From: Paragyromitra xinjiangensis
Lineage: Eukaryota; Ascomycota; Pezizomycetes; Pezizales; Discinaceae
Reading direction: 5' to 3'
Assembly: GCA_038503065.1 (NCBI GenBank)
Contig: JBCAMK010000007.1
Span: forward strand, 186,001 to 250,000
DNA length: 64,000 nucleotides
The notes beneath the pieces were generated by a model. The model was not told where the DNA came from and did no database searches. It saw nothing but the letters and a program-made list of their open reading frames with translations. The position numbers and the translations under genes were made by a program. Of this stretch, positions 35,116-46,080 are shown piece by piece (within the stretch, counting starts at the first letter, position 1; each line of letters begins with the position of its first letter).

Positions 35116-38100
35116 ATGAGGCGCCATAGGGAAGCATCAAGGGAGTTAGGCAATGATCCCTATCTAGGGTCGCTTAAGGACGACCCATACGGGGACTTTG
35201 AGGTCCCAGACTCGGATAAGGAGGGGAATAGGGGCCAAAGGTAATCCCAGAGACTCAAACGGCCCTTCTAGCAGAGCGAGCTCTTTCTTCAGGCACAGAT
35301 ATTGATAGATGGGCATGGTAGAAGCCCCTCCTCCGATGACAACACGTCATGGCCATCTAAGCCACAGCCCTCGCGCTCCTTCAGTACGGGTAAAACAACA
35401 AGGACGAAACTCGCTCCGTCCACGCCTCAACACAGAAGCAAACAACAGAGCCCTCCTGCTCAAAGTCCGACGGGAAACAAAGCTCTTGTCGTCGCTAAGA
35501 AGCTTGGATTTCAAGGAGACCAAACTAAAGACTATACAGACTGGATCGCAAACTTGAAAGAGGAATTCATCACTGGCCAACATCCTGAGATCGTTGTGGG
35601 GCCAAAGCAGTTGCATGAAGACGGACACCAGGATGTATGGCAGACAGCCGTGCAAGATTTTGTCGATCAGGAGCCTCGTTTCAAATCGGGCCTTTTCTCT
35701 AAGAGCGAAGCTACCCGCGCTGCACATGAATTGCTCAGAAACCAGGTGAAGAAGCTCCGTCTCAACAAGAAATCCGTTGGAGGCCTGGGATCCAAGCGTA
35801 GCCACGAAGTCTTGGAGGATAGACCCCAGACTGATCAAGCTATAGTAAGCTTAGATCTGTCGAAGCTTCCCTCACCAAATTTCACCATTGCTCTTTGGAG
35901 GACTGGTTTCTCCATGCCCTTCCTAAGCCAAATTAGCCAACTTACCAACATAAAGGATCTTCAGGATTGGGTGTGCACGAAATTGGGGATTCCTCTAGGT
36001 GCGGCTATGATTGAGGCAGTGTTTCCTGTTTACAACGAAACCTTTCTCGACATTCTGGGTGTGACAGAGAGCGGCAGTAAAGCCCGTCTGGATGTCTCTG
36101 ACCAGGCCTCGTGGAATTCAGTGGTACCATTGGCACAGCAGGTGGCGAAAGATCCCGCTAAGTTTGCCGGGCTCCGTCTCGAAGCTAGGAAGGGTGTGGC
36201 GGAAGAGCTTGGGCTTAGATGGAACGGGCGCAGACCGGCCGAGGAGGGTCCCATCACCAAACGCTTGAGGACGACTTCAGAAGGCGGTGATGACGACAGC
36301 TACCAGAACGGTCAGGATGACAACGATACCCATAATGATGAGAAACACAATAGCAAGGGCAAGGCTGCTGAGTTACCGGAAAGAAGCCACGACGACAAAG
36401 ACTTGGAACTCGCTAGTGATGCACCCCCTGAGGAGGAAGAGGAGGATGAGGACGATCCTGTTGTTGAGGGACTTCAGATGCAGGGGATTATTGGGACCTT
36501 CCACGAGAAAGAAGCCGAGAAACCACCCGTGGATCTTAATATATTCCTTAGTGGCGACGATGACCAAAAGGATCAGTCCGATCCGAGGCACCGAGAGGAG
36601 AATAACCCTGGTGGGCTGGGAGAAGGACATAGCACCACTAACGAAAATGAGTTTTTTGGATTGTGTGTTCGCCCGTGATTGTAGTTCAGCGTGTTATGCT
36701 GCTAACAGTTTTTATATCAGATGCACGAAGAACTACAATAACGATTTCGAGCACGAGTGTTTTGACCAGGCACTTAGTGGACTGAATGCAAAGGCATACG
36801 ATATGATTCCTGCCGACGGTGGTGTGCAAAGGTTTAGTATTCCCGGCTGCGGCTCTGTAAGGTATTATCCACACCAAGTGTGGGGAATACAATTCGTTGT
36901 GCAACGCATTATCAACGAGGACGGTCTAAATTCGTGTCTGGTGGCTGATGATATGGGTATGGGAAAGGTATGTGGAAACTCGAGTTGTGTTTGCATATGT
37001 TATATTGATAGCATGCATATGTAGACGTTTGTCGCGCTAGGATCTCTCTACCACCTGAAGTGGCTTGTTGCGAAGGCTGCAAAGGACCGTCCTCTCCCCT
37101 GTTGCGCAGGACGCAGACCGTCCGAGATACCGGAGCATAATTTTTTTAACTGCCACTTGCGGTGGGCAGAACGGCCCACTATCATCATCGTGTAAGATAG
37201 CTGTCAGTCCGCATACTACCCTTGGAATGTCTACTGATGTATCTAGGCCACCTTCGCTCCTCAACACTTGGGTCCGAGTTTTGATGCAACTTCCCGAAGG
37301 ATTCAGTATCGTCGTTTTGCACGGGAGTCGGAAACCAACAGCCAAATCCGTTAACGCAGACGATGAACGCAATCATAAGATATATCTCACTAGCTATCAG
37401 ACTTGGAGGGCTCGGTATAATAAGTCACTTCAGGGAGCAAGGTTTGGCATCGGTATATTCGATGAGTCCCACCACGTTAAGAATAGTAAGACCATGATTT
37501 TTGATTCCTTGGTGGGACTGAACTGCAAATACAAAATACAGTTATCTGGGACGCCCATGCATCACGCTGTCAGTGACTGGGTGGTACAAGCTCGTTGGCT
37601 TCACAAAGGCTCTGAGTCTAACCTGCTAGCAGCTCATGGCTATCAACGCATGGCTGCTGCTATTGATATCGTTAAAAAAGACAAGGCCGCCAACGATGCC
37701 AGCTACGCTGCGATCCGCGACTGTGTATACCCGTGGACGATCCGCAGATGGGCCGAAACGACACTTGCGGATGGAAAACCGCTGATCAATATCCCAGAAC
37801 TAGTGACGGAAAATGTTACTATACATTATACAGAGGAAGAAGCGGAAGCTCTCGATATATGGGTGAAGGAAGAAAAGGAGCGGACCGCACAAAAATACAA
37901 CTCGGCCCTTCACGGATGGAGACTGGCGTCCTTCCATGGGGACCTTGTGGAGACCGAGCGACAGGTCGTGGAAAAAAAGTCGGTGTTTCGCACGGAGTGG
38001 GATAAGGCTACGTTTAAGGGCTCGCCAATCTTTCGATGGCTTAAGAATGACTTGATTCCTTTGCTTACGGCAGCGGGAGAATCAGACCCTCCACACAAAG

Positions 38101-38753
38101 CTGTCCTGTTTGCCCCCTTGCCAGCTCAAACATACTTGGTAAACTGGGTAAGCCCCAGCCTTCCAATCCTACGCCATCCGTTACCATACTCCTACTTTTA
38201 TCTATTGTGAAGCTAAGGGCGTTTTAGTGGTTCAAGACCTACTTCTCCGAGATCGAATGCTACCACTTCAAAGCGACACTCAACGGTGGAGAGCGAGTGC
38301 AACTCCTTGAAGCTTTCGATGTTTCTAAAAAGCCGGGGGTCCTCATAATCACTCCGGCCCTAGGTGGTAACGGCATCAATCTTATTTGCGCCGACCACCT
38401 CGTAATCTTACAGAAATTTTGGAACATGAATGAACAGAAGCAAGCTATGGCCCGTATCCACCGGATTGGACAGAAGCGTAAGTTCGAGCGCCTTTATTCT
38501 CCATACTAAAGGCGGAATCGACGACCGCATCACGGAGCTTCAGATGGCGAATGGTCGTTTTGAAGCGAGGGTTATGCATGGGCTCATGGGAAAGGATCTT
38601 ACCTACGAGCAGATCCTGAACACGCGGACTACCAGGCAGGGGGAGCCCCTCAAAACGCAACCGAATAGCATCTCGGAAAGCAAGGAGGGAGAGGACAGTA
38701 GCAGCGAGGATAAACTGAACGAGGATGCGAGGACCCTCTTTAACATTATTTGA
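35116..38753 (+). CDS. E2 cargo SNF2-family DNA-dependent ATPase
   Basis: A two-lobed Swi2/Snf2 ATPase. Exons: 35293-36662, 36721-36967, 37025-37191, 37247-38147 and from 38228, with introns of 55-80 nt in matching phase. A possible leading exon starts at the ATG 35116 (MRRHREASRELG), but its junction is unresolved. The first 500 residues are an unrecognised domain with an acidic linker. Motifs: YPHQVWGIQFVV (motif Q-like), DDMGMGKT (Walker A) created by the 36968-37024 intron, RPTIIIVPPSLLNTW (Ia, created by intron 37192-37246), FDESHHVKN (DExH-type box), LSGTPMHH (III), GGNGINL (V) and ARIHRIGQKR (VI). Near 38480 the frame slips by one (KRKFERL versus SAFILHTKGGIDDRI), so the end at 38753 needs a frameshift or an implausible 34-nt intron. 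SNF2 enzymes move nucleosomes or other proteins on DNA; a role in target access is inference. Confidence 0.75.
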
Positions 38754-40010
38754 TCCTGTCAGCGGCCATTTTTCCCCATCACATATTTTCTTTTGGAAAC
38801 GCTCTCTACGGGGCCACATATAAGTATTTTATTTCTTTAGGCGTTATGCAGGTATGAGGCGCTAGGTGTCTCATTTTGGTATTTGGGTTGAGACGGGTCT
38901 GCGGAGGGTCTGCGGAGGGTCTTAGGGGCTATTTTGTGTGTATACTCGATTTCAACTTATACTCTCTGCTATCTATATTTTCCCCTATATCAAGCAGTCT
39001 TTTGATTCAAAGACATGTAGTTTTAGGCTTAGCTCGCAATTCTATGAGTCAATCAATTTCTCATTCAGCTTTGACCAGCTCTAGTAACGACCAAAACAGA
39101 TAACTTACAGATCCCACCATCTCCCCTGCAGCTCCTACTTCTCAAACAGCTCCCACTTTTTCCAAGCATAGGTACCGCGTTATCGCACTTCTATAATCAT
39201 TCCACTTCAAATTCAACACGGTCATGTTTACAGATGACTCGGACGGTCTGGAGACCGATCAAGAGGCCTCATTTTTAGGTGTGTACGGTCCGATGGACCT
39301 TTCACCCGCGTAACGTTGACACCAACCAAAAACATAACTAACGCGTGGTCGAGATCACGGACGAACAAGATCTAGGCATCTATCACGGGAGGTGGAGTGT
39401 TTAGCAAAGAATACGCCGCGGCAAAGAAGCTATTCGAGCACCCCTGACACCGATCCGGGACATAGAATGGCACGAAGCCAACAGGTAACATAGTCACCCA
39501 TACAAGTAAGCTTTTGCTTACACAAGATAGGGACGAGTGCGTCGGGAAAGTGGCGTAACCCGACCAGATAAAACCCCAAAACGCGTAACATCTACAAGCA
39601 AAAAGCGTCTGGGTGTTCATTGGGCGCTTACAACCTAATAAACGGCTATCTCAAGTTAGGTCTTCAGACAGTCTACGTCAAAGTGATAACACGCCCACTT
39701 TCACCAACCACAACAAACACCCGGGTAATGGGAGTGAACATGGTAGCGAAGGTGGTGGTGTCGAGAACAGCGTCATAAATGCACCCCAACGATTCCACCG
39801 GCGCGATATGATACCACTCGAAAATATAGGAACATTCAACATAACCAATACACGCATACAGGGCCCCGTTCTTGCTGAAGCCCCTTGGCCTAATACGAGG
39901 TCTCGTGATGATATGATTGGTCAATGCTGGAAAGACTCGATTGCGTTTTTGACAAAATCTCCGGTCTGAAGAATGTCCCAGGATCCTGACGCGATATCGT
40001 TGCCGCTGGT
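38754..40010 (+). other. Region upstream of E2 DUF6532-like gene
   Basis: 38754-39600 shows no gene but several E2 words (GGACGGTCTGGAGACCG at about 39240, TACGGTCCG at about 39280). The plus-strand frame 39613-39969 (RDMIPLENIGTFNITNTR, then IGQCWKDSIAFLTKSP) is probably the N-terminal exon of the following gene, but the splice junctions between 39960 and 40035 are ambiguous. Confidence 0.35.
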
Positions 40011-40865
40011 ATGTGTTCTGTACCTGACAGCCTGCATCAGCCTGGACTCTCCGTGTTTGCTCAAGGATATTTAGCTACGAAAAAGAATCTCGAATGTGCG
40101 TGGCTATCTCAGAACTCCATGAGGAAGTCGGTAGCCGTTGATTACAAATTAAAACTCCGCAGACCTAATGAATGCAAGGAGCAAGTGAGAAGCTTGCTGT
40201 TGAACGACGCATTTGCCGGAAGGTCGGTGGATATGGTACGTCGGACCGAACGAGGGCCGTCCGGGAAATGATCAGCCTGACACATGATAGGACGGTGTAC
40301 CAGTATTAGCATACTTTAGTAGCCAGGCACTACGTGCGGCAGTAATCAGGTATTTCTTCAAGGAAGGCGGTTTAGCTTACCAAAAAGAATTACAAGACTA
40401 CTTCTATCCACTGAGGTGGACTACGATTCTAATCACAGCAACGGCAGTTTCGTGCGCTCTCCAGGACTATTCGGAGACTGGGGTTAAGGCTAGTATAGTG
40501 ACTGAGTTCAATCAGGAGAACTTCTCTAGTAAGGATCCCACAGCATAGGTAATTCAAATGCTAACGGAGCTAGCGGTATATTACCGGCTACAGAACACGG
40601 CCAAAGGACTAACGGAGGCACGCCGCTCAAAATTGCTAGCCTGGTACAACAAAGAGGCCGAGAAGGAAGTCAAGAGTAGAAAAGGTCTCCCTGCAAACCA
40701 AACAAAGGGTCACAAGGACCAAATGGGCGATTATTGTGGTGACCTCGATGAGAGTGGGGAAGAGAGTGACGAAAGCGCCGGCAGCACTGGAGGGGACCAC
40801 GGGGAGGACGACGGGGAGGACGGCGAGGACGGCGAGGAGAACGATGGGGATGATGGAGAGGACTA
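40011..40865 (+). CDS. E2 DUF6532-like accessory protein, one internal stop
   Basis: The first exon (LSVFAQGYLATKKNLECAWL...) ends at 40235. The intron 40236-40290 (GTACGT donor, itself containing an E2 word) joins to DGVPVLAYFSSQALRAAVIRYFF...YPLRWTTILITATAVSCALQDYSETG, which has the helix pattern and 'ATA..CAL.(W/Y).TG' ending of DUF6532. An in-frame TAG at 40546-40548 interrupts, but the same frame continues (VIQMLTELAVYYRLQNTAKG) into a basic part and a strongly acidic Gly/Asp/Glu tail to 40865. The stop could be a C-to-T change of a Gln codon. The upstream exon may begin at 39613. E1 encodes a similar protein, so I infer a shared accessory role. Function unknown. Confidence 0.5.
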
Positions 40866-41029
40866 AGAGAAATAGCAGACTATGGGAAGATTAGGTTGAG
40901 GGCCTGCGGGCAATTAGTAGCAAGATATAGAGGCTCAAGCAACACCCACGACATCACCAATAGTAGAAAAGTAGAACGGAATAGATTATTTTAAATCGCG
41001 ACAAAGTTGATCAAAACGTTAGGTCCCAA

Positions 41030-41290
41030 GGACCGTCCGCAAATACACCAGGACCGTCCGCAGCTTCCTAGGAGCAAACCAGACTGTCCACCATATTCCC
41101 AGATATATTCACGCGCGATCCCACAGGCAAACCACGAGCTTCCCAGGGAAACAAAGCTTAGTTCCAAGGACTCCTAGGGACTAGTGCCAACGTCTCCCGG
41201 GATACCATCTCATCCCTCGGGATCGGGTAGTGTCTCAGCTATCCCAGCTATCCCCGGGACCCCCAGGGACCCCCAGGGACTATTTTTAAC
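41030..41290. repeat. E2 right subterminal repeats
   Basis: Two GGACCGTCCGC copies (41030-41061) are followed, from about 41125 to 41280, by CCCAGGGA, CTCCTAGGGACT, TCTCCCGGGATACC, CCTCGGGATCGGG and tandem CCCCCAGGGAC. They mirror the left subterminal block of E2 and end beside the inverted terminus at 41300. Confidence 0.65.
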
Positions 41291-41300
41291 TTTTCCTGAT

Positions 41301-44300
41301 GAAGTGGGCTAAAGGAGAAGAAAGGGAATGCCGATGCCAGATCTATCAAGGGGTAGTTCACTATGAGAAAAAGAGAAATTGGTATCTTCACCAGAACCAT
41401 CAGGCATGGTTAGATCGACGTAGTTTGGCCTCGCAGGGATCCGTTCCTCCTTTGAGCATGAGCTCACAGCAAGGAGAGGCAGCACAGGTTAAATTATTCA
41501 CTACAAGCTAGATGCATTTATTGTAATATATTATGTATATACTGATCTTTTGTATATATCTGCTTTAGCAAAACAAGTCTTACAATGAAGAAGACCTGAT
41601 CTCATATCTTGACGAGGATTATCCTGAAAGTGACGAACAATACACTGGGCTAGATCAGGAGGACATCGACAATCGAGAATACAAGAGTGATGACGAATAT
41701 CGAGACACAGGGGTCGACGCTAGCGACATGGAATACGAATCTAGCGACGAAATTAAACACCGAACTCGCGCTACAGAGATTTCTATGGCCGGGGATATCG
41801 GGTATGAAAATGATGGTGGACCTCAGGGTATGGAAATCTGTGATGAAGATATCCCTTGGACGGGTGTTGAGGGCATAGGAGCCGGGGGTGAGGACGAATA
41901 CAAGAGTGCAAAAGCTCACAATAGAGGTGCCCCTGGGGCGAAGACTATGCATATCCAGTATGGTAGTGACGAAATCGATGGACGTAGCACAAGGCTTATG
42001 GATATGGAAGAAGACAGTGATGCTATAGGCGCCAAAGAGGACTCTGTACGTCCCTCGGGTGACCCTCATTCTGGCAACCCTGGTGGCTACAGCGATGATG
42101 GGCCGACAAAATCCCCACCAGAGTCGTCAAATAATGATACCGAGCATCGTGCGTATGTCTCATGGCTTGCAGATTGTGGCGGAACCCCTGGCTCTGAAAG
42201 TAGCTATCAAGAATCAGATATTGATCCAGCAGATGATATACTACACTATCAGGATGAAAATTCGGCAAACCTTGATACTGATGACGAGCATGTGGAGGAA
42301 TTAGACATGTTGGATTTGGTTTCTGAAACAGGTTCCACAGAATCCGAGTCCTGCAAGGCATACGATCCCAAAGCCCCGATTGTTAATTACGAAGACTTTC
42401 CGTACAGTAGTGTACCGCATGTTGAGATCGAGCGCAAGATCCTACGTCAAATTCACCTACTCCAACTTCGCATGGACGGAAATGTTGCAGATGTGACACA
42501 TGGCCGCTACGTTGATGCGTTCAACAGATTCTATGAGGAGGACAGCATCAACGACGAACCGGGAATTGGCGAAGAAGCTAAGGCCAGAGACACTCTCGCC
42601 AGTGTTACCAATATCAATCATGTACGTTACGACGTTTGCAGAAACAATTGCATATGTTACGCAGCCTTTCCATCATCTCAGGAATGCCACATGTGCGGTG
42701 AACCTTGGCGTGACGAAGGAGGGAAACCACTTCGAACCTTTGATTATATTCCTTTGATCCATTGCCTCCGCCTACTCTGCACAGATCCAAGATATATAGA
42801 AAGGACTATGAAGTACAAAACCTCGGAGTGGTTTCAAAATGCTGTCGACTCCGAAGAACCGCAAACGACTACCCAAGACTTTTGGGATAGCGTCTTGTGT
42901 TCTGTGCTTCGAAAACAATGTAGATTGTGGAAAGATCCCCGGGACATTGGCTTCATATTTAGCACTGATGGATTTTCCTTGTTTAAGGTCGGTGTTTTTG
43001 ATGTGTGGCCCCTACTATTGATCAACGCAAACCTACCACCAAATGAGAGGGTTTTCAAACGGAATATGACTCTTTCTGGGATCATTCCGGGACCTGAAAA
43101 CCCTAAAGATCTCGGCTCATTCCTTACCCCACTAATTGACGAACTGGTACTTCTCCAAAATGGTATCAAAGCCTGGGACGGGCTACGCAAAGAGGAGTTT
43201 ACTCTAAGGGCTCATATAGTTCTTGTAGCGGGCGACACGATGGCTATGGCAAAGTTAATGAAGTGGACAGGTGAGTTGTCATGCTATAGCCAATCGCACC
43301 CTAAACTATAGCTAACGAACTTTAGGGCCAAACTCATATCATTACTGCCGTTTCTGTGATGTTTATGGTATAAGCGCTGGTCATATCTACTGCCCACTTG
43401 AGCCACCCCGGGACCAAATGCCGAAAGTGCCTCAAGCCGACCCAGGACCTGGGGATTCTACTACTAAAAAAAAAAAGAAGCCTACGAAAAAGGAAAGGTT
43501 TTTTCCTGAAAGGGCTTGGGACCCAGAGAATCTTCCCATATACTCTGATGCTACTTTGCGCTCCAACCAAAAGACAGTTGAGAACAAGATGGATTTTGTG
43601 TGGGGTAAGCTGGTGGGAACTAATGGGGAACCAGTTTTCTCTTGACTAAACTCTATTGTATACCCTTGGAGTTTTGCCTCAGATGTGATGCATCTCGTTG
43701 ATGAGAATACGCCACGGCTTTACCTCACCCATTGGATGGGGGTGTTCGAGCAGAAGCAAAATCCTCCTGCAGAAGGATCGAGTGCTACAAATCCCAGTGG
43801 GACGAAAGGGCAAAGAGGTCAGCAAAAGGGGAAAAAAAATAGAAAAGGCAAGGGGAAAAAAAAGGTGAAAGAGCGAGCACAGAAAAAGAAAGGGAAACAG
43901 AGAGAAACTCAAACCGGCGCGGCTGCCCCTGAGATTACCCCCGAGACTACAGAAAAGCCGTTTGGAGGAGAACGATACATCTTGTCCACTAGGACATGGA
44001 GTTTGATAGGAAAAGAAATCTCAGATTCACGTCGATCAATACCTACCGCATTCGGAAAGGCCATTCGGGATATTAGTAAATATCACGCAAGCTACAAAGC
44101 TTCTGAACTACTCAACTTTATGCATTTAGTTTCGCCAATTGTCCTCAACGGGCGTCTACCAGAAGACGAGTATTCTCACTGGCATCATTTGGTCTTGTCC
44201 ACTGAAAAAACTAGACAATATAAACTGTCGATTGAAGAGATTGAAGAGATGGGAGAGGATATGGTCAAGTCGGTAACAGATTATGAACGCCTCTATTATC

Positions 44301-45253
44301 AGTATAAACGCGGGCGGTTGTCAAGTTGTACCTCACAGGTCCATGGGCTTTTACATTTATTGACGGCAATGCGGGTCTGTGGGCCAAATCCTATCTACCA
44401 CCAGTATCCCATGGAGAGAATGTGTGGTTTTATCAAATCCATGAATCACAGCCGGTCTTCGCCAAACCGTAATCTCTCTATAGGAATCTTAGAAGCTGAA
44501 AGGCTAAAGTTTCTCCCGTATATCGCCAAGATTCCCGAAAGACTTAAGCCTACTAGCCCTCAAGAGGTTGAGTTGGAGATAGCTGCCGGGACAAAACTTT
44601 TCGGCCTTTCGCCTAAGGATAAGCATGAATTCCCAGATTCATATCCGGAATACTTGTTAATGCTCCCGAAAGCTTTCAAAATATTGAACCAGTACGAGCG
44701 AGGACACCTCCGCAAATTCTGTCTTAGTCTTACCGAAGATAAGGAAATCGAACCTATCACTACTAGCATGCGGTTTACGATCTGGAGTCGAGCCGTATGT
44801 GGGAGAGCTTTCAGCAATGAGAGTGCATACGAGATTATTGGCTCATTGTTGTCGAACACTGGACGGGGAGCAATTGACCATACGAAACGAGACGATTCCT
44901 ATATTCGATACGCTATACGGAACGATTACAATCAAGATATTTCATATTTTGGTCGAGTCCTATACTATCTGCCACATAAAGTAGTGATCGGCGGGGTGCA
45001 ATTCAAGCTTCTACTTGCCTATGTGCAGTGAATTGAAGTAGGAAGAGTTCAGAAAAGGAAGCTGGCCTACAAGATAAAGGACGGAATGAAAGAGTTTATA
45101 GACCTCATGGATGTGCAAGAGCTGGTGGGATCTATAGAGTCTCGGGGGAAGCGGTTTTTTGTTTCCAAAACGTCTTGCTTTTGGCCAAAGAAAGGTTTCG
45201 AATGGAAGCAGATAACAGGGAACGATGACCTCTTTGACAAATATGACAAATAA
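41301..45253 (+). CDS. E3 Tnp2-family (CACTA) transposase, 5' end displaced, one internal stop
   Basis: Exons 41302-41487, 41569-43270, 43326-43604 and 43683-45253, all phase-compatible (introns 81, 55 and 78 nt), about 1180 residues plus the few codons left of E2. Domain order fits Tnp2 proteins: N-terminal basic segment ECRCQIYQGVVHYEKKRNWY; long acidic linker; C-rich DVCRNNCICYAAFPSSQECHMCGEPW; FDYIPLIHCLRLLC; DIGFIFSTDGFSLFK; KLMKWTGPNSYHYCRFCDVYG (joined across an intron); VMHLVDENTPRLYL; a C-terminal part with QVHGLLHLLTAMRVCGPNP and ERMCGFIKSMNHSR (DUF4218-like). An in-frame TGA at 45029-45031 lies after LLAYVQ; the same frame continues with IEVGRVQKRKL and ends VSKTSCFWPKKG...DKYDK. 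A Trp codon would fit that position. This is a nuclear cut-and-paste transposase; E2 has separated it from its start. Confidence 0.8.
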
Positions 45254-45299
45254 GGCTTGTATGTTCCCCAGCCACCGTCTGGGCCATGCCACTAGCTAA

Positions 45300-46080
45300 C
45301 AGTGAAAGCATCAACAAAAGCATCAAAAAAAGCATCAAAAAAAGCGTTGAGTAACACATTTCGGAGTGGGAGTCATACGTAGGGAGGGAATTGCATCAGT
45401 AATGGCATCTGCAAAGGCATCTGGTAGTGTGTACCGGGAGGTTGGGGCTGATAAAGTCGTTGGAGAATGTATCACTAAGATTAATAAATAGTAAAAGCAT
45501 CAACAAAGGCATCTGAAAAGGCATCGAGTAACACATTTTGAAGTGGGAGTCATACGTAGGGAGGGAATTGCATCAGTAATGGCATCTGCAAAGGCATCTA
45601 GCAATGCGTGTCGAGAGGTTGGAGTTAGTAAAATCGTTGGGAAATGCCAACTGACAGCAAAAGCATCAGCAAAGGCATCAGCAAAAGCATCAAGCAACAC
45701 ATTTCGAAGTGGGAGTCATACGTAGGGAGGGAATAGCATCAGTAAAAGCATCTACAAAGGTATCTGATATTGTGTACTGAGAGCTCGGGGCTAGTAAAGT
45801 CGTTAGGAAACGTATTATGGAAGTCGCTTTAGGGTAAAGGCATCAGCAAAGGTATCTGAAAAGGCATCAAGTAACACATTTCAAAGTGGGAGTCATACGT
45901 GGAGAGGGAATAGCATCAGTAAAAGAATCTATAAAGGCATCTAGAATTGTGTACTGAGAGTTTTAGGCTAGTAAAGTCGTTAGGAAACGTATCATTTGTG
46001 GTAAAAGCATCAAAAATGGTGTTAGGAATAGCATCAAAGCGAATAATGCATCAGCAATTGCATCTTAGTGATACATTTAC
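45300..46080. repeat. E3 right subterminal array, about 170-bp unit
   Basis: Four main units, marked by AACACATTTCGAAGTGGGAG and TCATACGTAGGGAGGGAAT near 45352, 45529, 45696 and 45870, separated by GCATCAACAAAAGCATC or GGCATCTGCAAAGGCATC words. Each unit also has GTCGTTRGGAAAYGTAT. The GGCATC words are the inverse of those at the left end of E3. Short coding-like frames here are repeat artefacts. Confidence 0.75.

Larger units (their letters stand above)
24360..41300. mobile_element. E2: large Plavaka-type transposon with cargo (16.9 kb)
   Basis: The left end reads ATCAGCAAAAAATATATGTC from 24360. The right end, read inward on the opposite strand from 41300, is ATCAGGAAAAGTTAAAAATA. Both ends then run into GTCCC/GGGAC words (AGTCCC, TCCCAGGGAC on the left; CCCAGGGAC, CCGGGA on the right). 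The interior is marked throughout by GGACCGTCCG-type words. Contents: Plavaka transposase (-) with element B in its intron, a small Pro/Ser-rich ORF, a possible nuclease-fold gene, a SNF2 ATPase and a DUF6532-like gene (all +). It interrupts the E3 Tnp2 gene. The inverted termini are imperfect and no exact target duplication is seen. Confidence 0.75.

Noticed and set aside
38482..38515. A 34-nt intron near the end of the SNF2 gene
   Set aside because: GTAAGT and an AG give a phase-compatible solution, but 34 nt is shorter than other introns here (45 nt or more), and the alternative frame gives the more typical FILHTKGGIDDR reading, so a frameshift is preferred.
24356..41304. Exact target-site duplication of E2
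   Set aside because: CAAC and GAAG share only the central AA; a diverged CAAG is possible but cannot be shown.
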